Below are positions 1-7,841 of a DNA stretch of 64,000 nucleotides, piece by piece. Made by a program: the position numbers and the translations under genes. The stretch lies in contig OZ244251.1 of the NCBI GenBank assembly GCA_965217175.1, positions 992,001 through 1,056,000 on the forward strand. The letters are read 5' to 3'. Positions within the stretch are counted from its first letter, which is position 1. Each line of letters starts with the position of its first letter. The notes beneath the pieces were generated by a model, which did not search any database, was not told the DNA's origin, and worked only from the letters and a program-made list of their open reading frames with translations. Source of the DNA: Bin87 sp965217175. Lineage in GTDB: Bacteria; Chloroflexota; Dehalococcoidia; Lucifugimonadales; UBA3495.

Positions 1-582
1 GCGACGGCTGCGGGTACCGCCCCGATTGGGTCGACGGCGCGGGCCGGTAGTCTGTTGACGTGGCGGCCGCGGAGACGCGACGGGTTCCGGCGCGCTGGCG
101 TAGTCGGCGAACCCGCCGGCCGCTCTGATGCGTCTGATGCGGGGACGATGGCGGGTGAGCCACATCGATTGCGTGAGGATGGTAAGGAGCAGACCGGGAG
201 CGGCCAATGCCCATAGCGTGGGATCTGCAATGGTGCCGTTGTACTGTATGCGGAGGAAAATCCACATGCCGCCGGCGATTAACCAGGTCCACGACAATAT
301 GCCGGTCAGTACGCCATTGTGCCAGGGGGACCGCAGGAGCAGGATGGCGCTGCACGGCCACCAGACGAGGGTGGGGACGAGAAACCACTCCCGGTAGTAC
401 CAGGGTCGGAGGGCGTTGGGCGGAACCGGCGGCGGCGGTGGCACCGGCTCGTAGGTGGGTTCGATAAAGGGAGGATCGGTTTCGCTGGCAGGCGGCGGTC
501 CCGCTTCGGGGGCCGAACCGGGACCTTCGTCCGGGTCGGGCGGGATGCCGCGATGCTCGTCATGAGGGAGTGGGCGCTGCAT
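1..582 (-). CDS. Membrane protein with proline-rich head (partial, runs off window start)
   Basis: An open minus-strand frame from the ATG at 582 to base 1 without a stop (194 codons visible). An in-frame TGA just upstream (589-591) leaves 582 as the only ATG. Residues 1-60 are acidic and very rich in proline. Three hydrophobic segments follow, near 67-84, 90-110 and 121-142. The tail from about 145 is rich in arginine and proline, so it is probably cytoplasmic. It lies 25 bases downstream of the small gene at 608-871 on the same strand and may share its transcript. I recognise no family. The composition pattern and the two-sided context make it a real gene; the function is unknown and the C-terminus is outside the window. 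Confidence 0.6.
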   Translation of the reverse strand, partial: MQRPLPHDEHRGIPPDPDEGPGSAPEAGPPPASETDPPFIEPTYEPVPPPPPVPPNALRPWYYREWFLVPTLVWWPCSAILLLRSPWHNGVLTGILSWTWLIAGGMWIFLRIQYNGTIADPTLWALAAPGLLLTILTQSMWLTRHRPRIRRIRAAGGFADYASAPEPVASPRPPRQQTTGPRRRPNRGGTRSRR

Positions 583-607
583 GAACGGTCAGCCGTAGGA
601 CGGCAGG

Positions 608-871
608 TTAGTTGCGGGCCAGCAGCATGTGGAATTCTAGTTCGCCGATATGCCGGCCCTGGATGATGGACGCGGCGGCGTATTCGAGGCACATGCGTGC
701 GAAGCCAGGGTACTCGTAGATGTTCTTGCCCAGCACCACCTGCGGTACCAGGCCGTCGAAGTCCACTTCGAGATAATTGGGATCGTTTTCTTCCACCCGC
801 AACTCAACGTCCCGGTTCGTGATGCGCTCCAATTTCTGTTTCAGCCGCCCGACATATGCCTCATCGTCCAT
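608..871 (-). CDS. Small conserved-looking hypothetical protein, 87 aa
   Basis: I place the start at the ATG at 871 (protein begins MDDEAYVGRL). A longer open frame continues upstream, but only through repeat DNA, so that extension is an artefact. The protein is soluble and acidic. It starts with a short charged helix (about 1-20), followed by a mixed region ending in a hydrophobic helix around CLEYAAASII. No signal peptide or membrane segment is visible, and I cannot assign a family. The upstream flank is the repeat block of 960-1470. The gene for a membrane protein follows 25 bases downstream on the same strand. Confidence 0.6.
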   Translation of the reverse strand: MDDEAYVGRLKQKLERITNRDVELRVEENDPNYLEVDFDGLVPQVVLGKNIYEYPGFARMCLEYAAASIIQGRHIGELEFHMLLARN

Positions 872-1545
872 CGTACGAACCCTCCCGGCAGATCTTCTTT
901 GACGCAATTTTACCACTCCCAGTGGGCTTTCGATTGCCGGCAACCAAATGGGGTAGTCGGATAGCGGGGGGCCTTCCATAGGCTCAGGGATGCGGCGGGG
1001 GCAACGGGATTGCCACGTCGCTGCGCTCCTCGCCTTGATGGGGGGTCCTTCGACAGGCTCAGGACGAACGGGGGGGTCCACCCTCACCCCAACCCTCTCC
1101 CATCGAGGGAGAGGGAGTCTTTCTACAGGCTCGGGATGCGTGGGAAATGGGGGGTTCCGCCTCCACCACGTCTTTCCCGCGAAAGCGGGAATCCACCCAC
1201 TACTACCCCCGGTGGATTCCGGATCAAGTCCGGAATGACGGGAGTGCGCCAGGCTTGGCGACGGGATTGTCACGTCGCAAACGCTACTCGCCTTGATAGG
1301 GGGTCCTTCGACAGGCTCAGGACGAACGGGGGGGCCACCCTCACCCCAACCCTCTCCCATCGAGGGAGAGGGGGAGCCGAATCCAACATGGATGAACAGG
1401 ATGGACAGGATTGTGGGCCGTTGGGGCAACGGGATTGCCACGTGGCTGCGCTCCTCGCGATGATAGGAGGCATGGTATGATGGCAGCCCGAATCATGACG
1501 CCGATTGGTTGATCGGCGCCGTCCCGCTCCCATCGAGGGCCGGCA
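872..1545. repeat. Intergenic repeat block: two copies of a composite C-A-B module
   Basis: No gene is visible in this stretch. It holds two direct copies of a composite of about 115 bases, at 1003-1117 and 1258-1375. Each copy has the same three parts in order: C (GGGATTGCCACGTCGC..., near 1003-1038 and 1260-1298), A (CCTTCGACAGGCTCAGGACG, near 1046-1070 and 1304-1328) and B (CACCCTCACCCCAACCCTCT then a CTCCC/GGGAG hairpin, near 1078-1112 and 1337-1371). Between them, at 1164-1246, are two further palindromes (cccgcgaaagcggg and ttccggatcaagtccggaa types). Another C copy is at 1426-1465. The same C, A and B units recur at 49.3-49.5 kb. Confidence 0.8.
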
Positions 1546-2835
1546 ATGGCCGCCATTCCCGCCGTATTGAAACCGCCTTGGCTACGCACCTATGCCACCG
1601 TGATATTGGCGGTATCAATGGCGGTGAACCTGATCACCAGCTTCTCGCTGTATGTTCAGGCGTTGACGATACCAGGCATGAAGTTGGCCTTCAGCCTCAC
1701 GTACACCCAGGCGTTTGTGCTGGTGGCTGCATTGTCGCTGTCGCGGGTGGTTTCCGGACTGGTGTCCGGAATACTGGCTTCCCGATACGGGGGCCGGTGG
1801 TTAATCATCGTCAGCCTGATCGGTTCGACGCTGGCAATGTGGCTGTTGGGATGGTCTCCGAATTATTGGGTCGCCATGGCGGCGATGATAGTGGTGGGGT
1901 TCAGTTCGGGGTCGGCGCTGACTCCGATGATGGGGATGCTGTCTCCGTGGTTCCGGGCCACCGATCGGGGCATTGCCGCGGGTTTGGCAGCCGCCGGCGG
2001 AAGCCTGGCAATCGTAGTCATCGGATTGATGTTCCCGCCCCTGACCCGGTTTTTTGGGGAGGATGCCTGGCGGTTCGCATGGTACATCCTGGGCGGCTGC
2101 AGCCTGCTGATTGGCCTGGCGTGCATGGGTTTCATCCGCGAGGCGCCGTCAACACCCACGCCGGTGGCCCGGACGACCGGGGTGGTGACCCGTCCGCCGG
2201 TTCGGAGCAGCCGGTGGCCGATAGCCGTGTATACCAACCGGGCTATATGGCACATCACCGCGATGGCGTTCTGCTCGGGCTGTGTGCAGGGCGTCCTCAC
2301 ATCGTCATTTGGGTCGTACCTGGAGACGGAACACGGTGTCCACGTCAGTACGGTGGGCATCCTGTTCATGGTGATCGGGGTTCTCAGCATCATGAGCGGG
2401 GTCGTACCGGGAGCGTTGTCCGACCGGTGGGGGCGCGGAATTGCGTTTGGCGTAACATTTTTGATCCAGGGCGCCAGCCACGCGTTGTTCTGGCTGGTTC
2501 CAGAGGTGCCGGCATTTGTGATCGCGTCGATATTGACCGGGTTGGTCATGCGGGCTACCTACACGCTGTGCGCGGCATCGGCGGGGGACTATGTTCCGGT
2601 GTACATGGCGCCGGCGGCATTTGGCCTGATGGGGATGGGAGCGGGTATCGGCAGCACGTTGTCGCCGGTTATCGCGGGCCCCATCGCCGACGCAACCAAT
2701 ACGTTACAATGGTCGTTCGCAATGTCAACGGGGATGGCGCTGGCGGGTGCGTTGCTGGGATTTGTGCTGTATTTCAAGAGCCGTCGAACGGCGACGACGC
2801 CTCCCGACCCCACGGCTGCGCCGGCGACTGTTTGA
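1546..2835 (+). CDS. MFS transporter, 429 aa
   Basis: Integral inner-membrane protein with the length and hydrophobic pattern of a 12-helix major facilitator. A hydrophilic loop rich in threonine, proline and arginine (about residues 203-225) splits it into two six-helix halves. The loop after helix 2 carries SGILASRYGGRW and the equivalent loop of the second half carries GALSDRWGRG, both matching the GxLaDrxGrr motif that marks the family. The start is the ATG at 1546, with a GAGGG-like site just before it. The substrate cannot be read from the sequence. A PIG-L deacetylase gene follows about 50 bases downstream on the same strand, so the two may be co-transcribed. Certain at superfamily level only. 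Confidence 0.85.
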   Translation: MAAIPAVLKPPWLRTYATVILAVSMAVNLITSFSLYVQALTIPGMKLAFSLTYTQAFVLVAALSLSRVVSGLVSGILASRYGGRWLIIVSLIGSTLAMWLLGWSPNYWVAMAAMIVVGFSSGSALTPMMGMLSPWFRATDRGIAAGLAAAGGSLAIVVIGLMFPPLTRFFGEDAWRFAWYILGGCSLLIGLACMGFIREAPSTPTPVARTTGVVTRPPVRSSRWPIAVYTNRAIWHITAMAFCSGCVQGVLTSSFGSYLETEHGVHVSTVGILFMVIGVLSIMSGVVPGALSDRWGRGIAFGVTFLIQGASHALFWLVPEVPAFVIASILTGLVMRATYTLCAASAGDYVPVYMAPAAFGLMGMGAGIGSTLSPVIAGPIADATNTLQWSFAMSTGMALAGALLGFVLYFKSRRTATTPPDPTAAPATV

Positions 2836-2886
2836 TGAGGTCAAGGCGGGACGGTTCACGGGGCGAACTGGAGATCACATAATTTG

Positions 2887-3603
2887 ATGCGTGAACAAAC
2901 AGACGGCGGATTTGCTCGTGGGATGGTGGTGGTGGCCCACGCCGATGATGCCGAGTGGGGTTGCTCGGGCACGGTGGCCCGCTGGTGCGCCGAGGGTTGG
3001 GACGTGGTTTACGTTCTGTGCACCGATGGCAGCAAGGGCAGCGAAAATCCGGAGATTACCGGCGAGGAACTGACGAAAATCCGCAAACGCGAGCAGCAGG
3101 AAGCCGGTCGGGTTCTGGGTCTGACCGACGTGGTGTTTCTGGGCCATCCCGACGCATACCTGGAGCCCACTCTGGCAGTGCGCAAGGATATTACGCGGGA
3201 GATTCGGAGGCAACGGCCCGACGTTTTGATCTGCATGAACCCGGTGCGGCGGCTGACGGGAGACGGTTACATCGGCCATCCGGATCACTTTGCGTCCGGG
3301 GAGGCGGCGATGTCGGCGGTGTTTCCGTCGGCGCGGGACCGGCTGACGTTTCCCGAGCTGCTGGAGGGCGAGGGTCTGGAGCCCCACAAGGTGAAGGAAC
3401 TATGGGTGATGGGGCACGAGGAGCCGGATCGATACGTTGATGTTTCGGATCACATCGACACGGCGGTGGCTGCATTGCAGGCTCACCGCAGCCAGGTTGA
3501 ACCAGACATTGCAGACCGCTACCTGAGGGAGGGCCGGCGCCGCAACGGGCAGAACATCGGCGTCGAGTATGCCGAGGCGTTCAAGCGGTTCAGGCTGGCC
3601 TAG
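2887..3603 (+). CDS. PIG-L / LmbE family deacetylase, 238 aa
   Basis: Zinc-dependent N-acetyl-sugar deacetylase family (LmbE, MshB, BshB, PIG-L). The N-terminal metal motif reads AHADDAEWGCSGT at about residues 17-29; the usual AHPDDxE has its proline replaced by alanine, but His18, Asp20 and Asp21 are kept. The third metal ligand is in GHPDHFASG near residue 130. Length is normal for the family, and there is no signal peptide, so it is cytoplasmic. I use the ATG at 2887 rather than the TTG one codon earlier; a GGAG lies somewhat far upstream. Substrate is unknown: sugar-thiol biosynthesis (mycothiol or bacillithiol type) or xenobiotic amide cleavage are both possible. The upstream neighbour is an MFS transporter. 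Confidence 0.85.
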   Translation: MREQTDGGFARGMVVVAHADDAEWGCSGTVARWCAEGWDVVYVLCTDGSKGSENPEITGEELTKIRKREQQEAGRVLGLTDVVFLGHPDAYLEPTLAVRKDITREIRRQRPDVLICMNPVRRLTGDGYIGHPDHFASGEAAMSAVFPSARDRLTFPELLEGEGLEPHKVKELWVMGHEEPDRYVDVSDHIDTAVAALQAHRSQVEPDIADRYLREGRRRNGQNIGVEYAEAFKRFRLA

Positions 3604-3631
3604 ATGTAGGCACAACGCGGCCGGCGGGTGG

Positions 3632-4225
3632 TCATTCCTCCCGAGCTGGGCGTCGAGGGTGCCGGAATATCGCTCCCAGGGGAATTTCGAGGCCGGGCAG
3701 CAAAGGCGTAGATAACGTATCGTCGACGCCCAGGGTGGCTCGTTCGGTGTACTTGCCGCCCTGCAATGCCAGTTGGGAGACGGTATCTGCTGCCGGGTCG
3801 ATAATCCAGTATTCCTGCACTCCAGATTCGGCGTATATCTGCCGTTTGCGCACCAGGTCTCTCGAGCGGTCTGACGACAGGATTTCGACAACGATGTCGG
3901 GTATGCCTTCGACGTGAACCACACCGCCGATATCGGTGCGCCCGGCAAGGATGACAACGATGTCTGGCTCGAGGGCGAGGTGGGACTCCCGGGACAGAAC
4001 GGTGGTGATTTCGTGGTGAACTTCAAGGGGTGGTTCGGAGAAAGAATCGATGTAGTTTTCCAGGTGTTGGCGAGTCCAGTGTTGCAGGAATTGATGGTCT
4101 TTGTTTGGAGTGGGCATTAGATACAGCTTGCCGTAGCCGAGCTCCATCTTCTGGTCGGTTTCGCCGAGGGACAGAAATTCTTCGATGGAGAGCCTGGTTC
4201 CGGTGCGTAGTTCTTGTGTAGTCAT
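3632..4225 (-). CDS. Uma2 family (DUF820) putative endonuclease, 197 aa
   Basis: The protein has the hallmarks of the Uma2/DUF820 restriction-like fold: an N-terminal YGKLYLMPTPNKDHQF region, then LEPDIVVIL, then PDIVVEILSS, then YAESGVQEYWIIDP. In this PD-(D/E)XK-type fold the Asp of EPDIVV and the Glu of VVEILS would bind metal. I prefer the ATG at 4225 over a GTG three codons upstream. Such genes are common in cyanobacteria and Chloroflexota, often as mobile accessory genes, and their role is not established. It converges on the PIG-L gene with a gap of about 28 bases. Confidence 0.85.
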   Translation of the reverse strand: MTTQELRTGTRLSIEEFLSLGETDQKMELGYGKLYLMPTPNKDHQFLQHWTRQHLENYIDSFSEPPLEVHHEITTVLSRESHLALEPDIVVILAGRTDIGGVVHVEGIPDIVVEILSSDRSRDLVRKRQIYAESGVQEYWIIDPAADTVSQLALQGGKYTERATLGVDDTLSTPLLPGLEIPLGAIFRHPRRPAREE

Positions 4226-4363
4226 CCCGATCACCCGTGATTTGGGGCAAGGCCGGACAGGTTGGAAATATGGGTTGGCAGTTGAAGACAGGATAGCATA
4301 CGGCGCCCGGGGAACCCTGATCGGGCCGCGCCGGACGCCGTGAGAGAGTCGGTTGCCGAAGAG

Positions 4364-5224
4364 TTAGCGGGGCTTGTGGGCCGATACCTTCACGCTGGCC
4401 ACGTTTAGAGAGACCTGGTTTTCGTCGCATTTCAGGTCATCTTCCGTGGTGGAGATGTCGGTGAAACCGGCGGCAACCATGCGGGCCAGGTAGGTCTCGC
4501 GGTATTCCGCGCCGCCAATGCAGGACGCCCAGGAGTCCGCATCCACCAGGGTGGGGCCTTCGGCGGTGAGGGCCAGCATGTCCGAAACGTGGAGGCGTCC
4601 GCCCGGCGTCAACACGCGGTAGGCCTCCCGAAACACGGCGTCTTTATCGGGAGACAGGCAGATGACGCAGTTGCTGATAACCACATCCACGGTGGAATCG
4701 GGGAGCGGAATGTCTTCCAGATGGCCTTCGATGAACTCCACGTTGGACAAACCCATGCGGTTGCGGTTGGTGTTGGCCAGCGCCAGCATCTCGGGCGTCA
4801 TATCCAGTCCGAAAACGCGGCCCGACTCACCCACCTGCTCGGCGGCGATAAAGCAGTCGATGCCGCCACCGGAGCCAAGGTCCAGCACGGTTTCGCCGGG
4901 GCGCAGATCGGCCAGCGCGGTAGGATTGCCGCATCCCGCCGAGGCCGCCATTGCCTCTACCGGTAAGCCCTGGAGCTGGGCCTCGTTGTACAGGGCCATC
5001 GCGTGTTCCGTATCCGCCGGGCCGCAACAGGCGGCAGCCTCGGTGTGGGCATGAGCTTCGGCGGCGCAGTCGGCGTTGCCGCAATTGCCGTTGCCGCAGT
5101 TCTCGGAGCCGCATTCGAATTGGGGGGTTACGTCGGTCAGCTCGATCACCCGGAGGGCGCGTTGGCCGTACTGTTGCTGCACGATGCGCCGGATCTCGCC
5201 GGTGTCAGCGTTATTGATGGTCAT
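4364..5224 (-). CDS. arsM: Arsenite S-adenosylmethionine methyltransferase, 286 aa
   Basis: Methylates As(III) with SAM, giving mono-, di- and trimethyl arsenicals. The SAM-binding motif VLDLGSGGGIDCF is near residue 122, and ASAGCGNP precedes it. The two family cysteines in SNCVICLSPDK and WASCIGGAE, which bind arsenite in characterised enzymes, are present. An unusual cysteine-rich stretch (CGSENCGNGNCGNADC, about 38-53) and a following CCGPAD lie in the N-terminal region, which may be an extra thiol site. A strong AGGAGG lies before the ATG at 5224. No arsR or ars operon neighbours are visible; the gene stands alone, divergent from an enolase-superfamily gene. Confidence 0.9.
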   Translation of the reverse strand: MTINNADTGEIRRIVQQQYGQRALRVIELTDVTPQFECGSENCGNGNCGNADCAAEAHAHTEAAACCGPADTEHAMALYNEAQLQGLPVEAMAASAGCGNPTALADLRPGETVLDLGSGGGIDCFIAAEQVGESGRVFGLDMTPEMLALANTNRNRMGLSNVEFIEGHLEDIPLPDSTVDVVISNCVICLSPDKDAVFREAYRVLTPGGRLHVSDMLALTAEGPTLVDADSWASCIGGAEYRETYLARMVAAGFTDISTTEDDLKCDENQVSLNVASVKVSAHKPR

Positions 5225-5391
5225 GGTGTCCGCACCTCCTGAACGTGTTGACTCGATTACGCTCTATGCTACGCAGGTTCGGGGCAAGCGTCAAACCGGT
5301 GTTTGTTGCTTACGTTGTACCCCCGTGCTAACCTGCGGAACCGGCGGGGCCGCCGCCCAAAAACGCCATCACGAAACGGAGCGAATCCACC

Positions 5392-6477
5392 ATGAAAATT
5401 ACTGGCGCCACGACGCGCGTGCTGCAAACCCCCGCCGATAATCCGCTGGTAGTGGGCATTGACCAACCCGGCGTACGGGAGTTTGTTACGCTGGAGCTGA
5501 ACACGGATGAGGGCATCCAGGGCGTGGGACTCACCTTTTTCGGGGGGCCGCTGTACGGTTCGCTGCGTCAGGCGGTGGAGGATATCGCGGCGCTGGCCAC
5601 CGGCGAGGACCCGATGAATCCGGAGGCGGTCTGGAACAAACTGATGGGGGCGTGTGCATCCGCCGGGCCGGAGGGTATTGTGTCGCTGGCGCTGGCCGCC
5701 GTAGACCTGGCGGTGTGGGATATTAAGGGGAAGGCGCTGGATCAAACCGTGTGTTCGTTGATGGGCGGTTATCGCGACCGGGCGCCCACCTACGCCAGCG
5801 GTGCCCTGATGCGACCCATGGGCGTGGAGTACCTGGCCGAGGCCGGCCCCCGCCTGGTGGAACAGGGGTTTCGCCAGATGAAAACCCAGATGGGAGCCGA
5901 GCCCACCGCCGCCCGGGAAGTGGCTCGCATCCGTACGCTGCGCGAGGGCATTGGCCCGGACATCGACCTGATGTGCGACATCAACCAGTTGTGGAACGTG
6001 AACCAGGCCATCCAGATCGGCACGATGGTTGAGGAATATAACCTGTTCTGGCTGGAGGACGTGGTGGCCCGGGATGACTATCAGGGGTTGGCTCGAGTGG
6101 CCGACGCGCTGACGACGCCCATCGCCGCCGGTGAGTACGTGTATGGCATCCGGCCGTTCCGTCACATGCTGGAGCAACGCAGCGTCGATATTGTGATGGT
6201 TGACCTGCTGCGGGCGGGCGGTATCACGCCGTTCCGCAAGATAGCCGGCATGGCCGAAGCCTTCAACCTGCCGGTGGTGTCTCATCTCATTCCCGAGGTG
6301 CAGGTGCATACTATCTCGGCCATCCCCAACGGTTTGACGGTGGAGTACATGCCATGGACGCTGCGGCTGTTCGACGAGACGCCTGACATTGTGGACGGGG
6401 ACATTGTGGTGCCGGACCGGCCGGGGCTGGGATTGTCCTTCAGTCAGGACGCCATCGCCCAGTATCAGATTAGCTAA
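5392..6477 (+). CDS. Mandelate racemase / muconate lactonizing (enolase superfamily) enzyme, 361 aa
   Basis: Enolase-superfamily acid-sugar or lactone enzyme. The three metal ligands are clear: Asp197 in MCDIN, Glu222 in WLEDVV and Glu248 in AGEYVYG. The general-base histidine is His298 in VVSHLIPE, as in the mandelate racemase subgroup. The usual KxK motif on the second barrel strand reads MKTQMG here: Lys164 is kept, but the second lysine, the opposite-face base, is Gln166. That favours one-base chemistry (a dehydratase) over a racemase; this is inference. The start is supported by GGAG about 10 bases upstream. A NIPSNAP gene follows 82 bases downstream, suggesting a catabolic unit. The substrate is unknown. 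Confidence 0.88.
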   Translation: MKITGATTRVLQTPADNPLVVGIDQPGVREFVTLELNTDEGIQGVGLTFFGGPLYGSLRQAVEDIAALATGEDPMNPEAVWNKLMGACASAGPEGIVSLALAAVDLAVWDIKGKALDQTVCSLMGGYRDRAPTYASGALMRPMGVEYLAEAGPRLVEQGFRQMKTQMGAEPTAAREVARIRTLREGIGPDIDLMCDINQLWNVNQAIQIGTMVEEYNLFWLEDVVARDDYQGLARVADALTTPIAAGEYVYGIRPFRHMLEQRSVDIVMVDLLRAGGITPFRKIAGMAEAFNLPVVSHLIPEVQVHTISAIPNGLTVEYMPWTLRLFDETPDIVDGDIVVPDRPGLGLSFSQDAIAQYQIS

Positions 6478-6559
6478 CCGACATGCACCCCCTGCCGGCA
6501 CGAATTGGTTTAGAATAGTCCAACATCCAACACCCACCGCATCATCCGGAGGTACAAAT

Positions 6560-6874
6560 ATGGCCGCTTACCAACTTCGCATCTATACCATCAACCGGGG
6601 CATGATGGACTCGTGGCTTGGCGTGTTCAACGGACACATCCGCCCGCTGCACGAACGCCTGGGCATTCCGGTGGTATCGAGCTACGTCAATGCCGACCGC
6701 ACGGAGTTCATCTGGGTGCGCCGGTTTGACAGCGCCGACGATATCGCCTCCAAGGAGGCCGCGTACTTTGCGTCGCCGGAGCGTTCGGCTCTGGGAGACC
6801 GACCCACCAGCCACATCGCCAAGATGGAAGTTCGGGTGATGGACGGCGTGGAGGCCACGGCCGGCGTCGCGTAA
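6560..6874 (+). CDS. NIPSNAP family protein, 104 aa
   Basis: A small ferredoxin-fold (dimeric alpha-beta barrel) protein. The opening MAAYQLRIYTINRGMMDSW and the later FIWVRRFDSADD are typical of NIPSNAP domains. A GGAGG at 6547-6551 fixes the ATG at 6560; the open frame reads further upstream but without a ribosome site. The biochemical role of bacterial NIPSNAP proteins is unsettled. In oligotrophic marine bacteria they often sit next to catabolic genes, as here after the enolase-superfamily gene. Cytoplasmic; no transmembrane segment is visible. Confidence 0.85.
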   Translation: MAAYQLRIYTINRGMMDSWLGVFNGHIRPLHERLGIPVVSSYVNADRTEFIWVRRFDSADDIASKEAAYFASPERSALGDRPTSHIAKMEVRVMDGVEATAGVA

Positions 6875-6893
6875 CCGGCAACGCGGGTAAATC

Positions 6894-6929
6894 GAAGGGC
6901 AGGGCGGCCAGTGCGTCACCCTGCCCTTC
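6894..6929. terminator. Probable bidirectional terminator between convergent genes
   Basis: A perfect 11-base inverted repeat, GAAGGGCAGGG (6894-6904) and CCCTGCCCTTC (6919-6929), separated by a 14-base loop. It sits between the stop of the NIPSNAP gene (+) and the stop of the GNAT gene (-). There is no long T-run on either side, so it may work weakly or with Rho. Confidence 0.55.
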
Positions 6930-6935
6930 CTGCTA

Positions 6936-7397
6936 TTACAGGTCTTTCACCATTTCGCGATGGGGGATGTCCACTTCCAGGAACATATCGCCGGCTTCCC
7001 GATAGCCGTGGTCAGCGTAGAAGGATTTGACGTATTCCTGAGCGTGCAGCGTGATGCGACCGTAACCCAACTGGCGGGCCTGGTTCTCCAGAAAGTCCAG
7101 AACTTGCCCGCCGACTCCGGTGCGTCGCCATTCCTGCAATACGGCCATGCGTCCGATGTGCGGTCCCTTGCCGTCGACGTCGGGGAGCAGACGCCCGGTG
7201 GCAATGACCACGCCCTGTCGCAACGCAACGGCGTGGAGGGTGTCGGGCGCGGTGTCGTCGTCGTCGACCTCGACGTTGGCGGGGATGCCCTGTTCACCGA
7301 CGAACACACGCATCCGGACGGAGATCGCACCTTCCAGTTCGGTGGGCGTTTCGACCAGTTTGAGGGATACCGAAGTCGTGTCGCCAGTGGTGGGCAT
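6936..7397 (-). CDS. GNAT family N-acetyltransferase, 153 aa
   Basis: Single-domain acetyl-CoA-dependent N-acetyltransferase. The sequence RMRVFVGEQGIP near residues 27-38 resembles the ElaA/YjdJ type. The acetyl-CoA pyrophosphate loop is in GRMAVLQEWRRTGVGGQVLDF, giving the RxxGxG signature, and LHAQEYVKSFYADHGYREAGD closes the fold. Length is normal. The substrate is unknown. It converges on the NIPSNAP gene and lies just downstream of the coiled-coil gene on the same strand. Confidence 0.88.
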   Translation of the reverse strand: MPTTGDTTSVSLKLVETPTELEGAISVRMRVFVGEQGIPANVEVDDDDTAPDTLHAVALRQGVVIATGRLLPDVDGKGPHIGRMAVLQEWRRTGVGGQVLDFLENQARQLGYGRITLHAQEYVKSFYADHGYREAGDMFLEVDIPHREMVKDL

Positions 7398-7405
7398 TGT
7401 CGGGC

Positions 7406-7831
7406 CTAGCCGTCCGAGTGGTCGTGAGCCGGCCCGTCAGATATACCGAGGGCAGCTTCGATGGCGGCCAGGCGACGCAGCAGCTCGGCGTTGTCCACCG
7501 CGCCATTTGATGCGGCACGGCGTCCATTGGACTGCGAAGCCAGGATTCCGGCGAGAGCGGTCATCATTTCGGTATGCCGGCGTTCTGCCTCGGCACGTTC
7601 TTCCCGGCGGGTGCGCTCCGCTTCCAGGCGTGCTTCGCTCCGGGTGCGTTCCGCCTCCAGGCGTTCTCCGCTCCGGGTGCGTTCCGCCTCCAATCTGTCC
7701 TCTCTTTGTGATCGGCGGCGTTCTCTAATGTCGAAATAGCTGGACAGCATTTGCGGGACCCCCAGTACGGCAAGGACGATTGCGATGTATGCCGCACCTT
7801 CAAGGTATGGCAATAAGCCGAGGAATGTCAA
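7406..7831 (-). CDS. Membrane-anchored coiled-coil protein with four 11-residue repeats, 141 aa
   Basis: One hydrophobic segment near the N-terminus (LEGAAYIAIVLAVLGVP) is followed by a long charged helix. That helix holds four near-perfect tandem repeats of 11 residues based on RLEAERTRSGE, encoded by 33-base direct repeats at about 7600-7700. Hendecad repeats of this kind form right-handed coiled coils. The C-terminal part (NAELLRRLAAIEAALG) is another short helix. The longer open frame upstream runs antisense through the SDR gene, so I take the TTG at 7831, 10 bases after the SDR stop, as the likely start; this is uncertain. Likely anchored in the membrane with a cytoplasmic rod. Function unknown. 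Confidence 0.55.
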   Translation of the reverse strand: MTFLGLLPYLEGAAYIAIVLAVLGVPQMLSSYFDIRERRRSQREDRLEAERTRSGERLEAERTRSEARLEAERTRREERAEAERRHTEMMTALAGILASQSNGRRAASNGAVDNAELLRRLAAIEAALGISDGPAHDHSDG

Positions 7832-7841
7832 ACCGGTAGTT

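Noticed and set aside
608..1441. A 277-residue protein reading on the minus strand from 1441.
   Set aside because: Its first 190 residues are translated repeat DNA; only the C-terminal part from 871 looks like a gene.
870..1500. CRISPR array from repeats in the first 1.5 kb.
   Set aside because: Repeats differ from each other and are not regularly spaced; they are palindromic intergenic modules.
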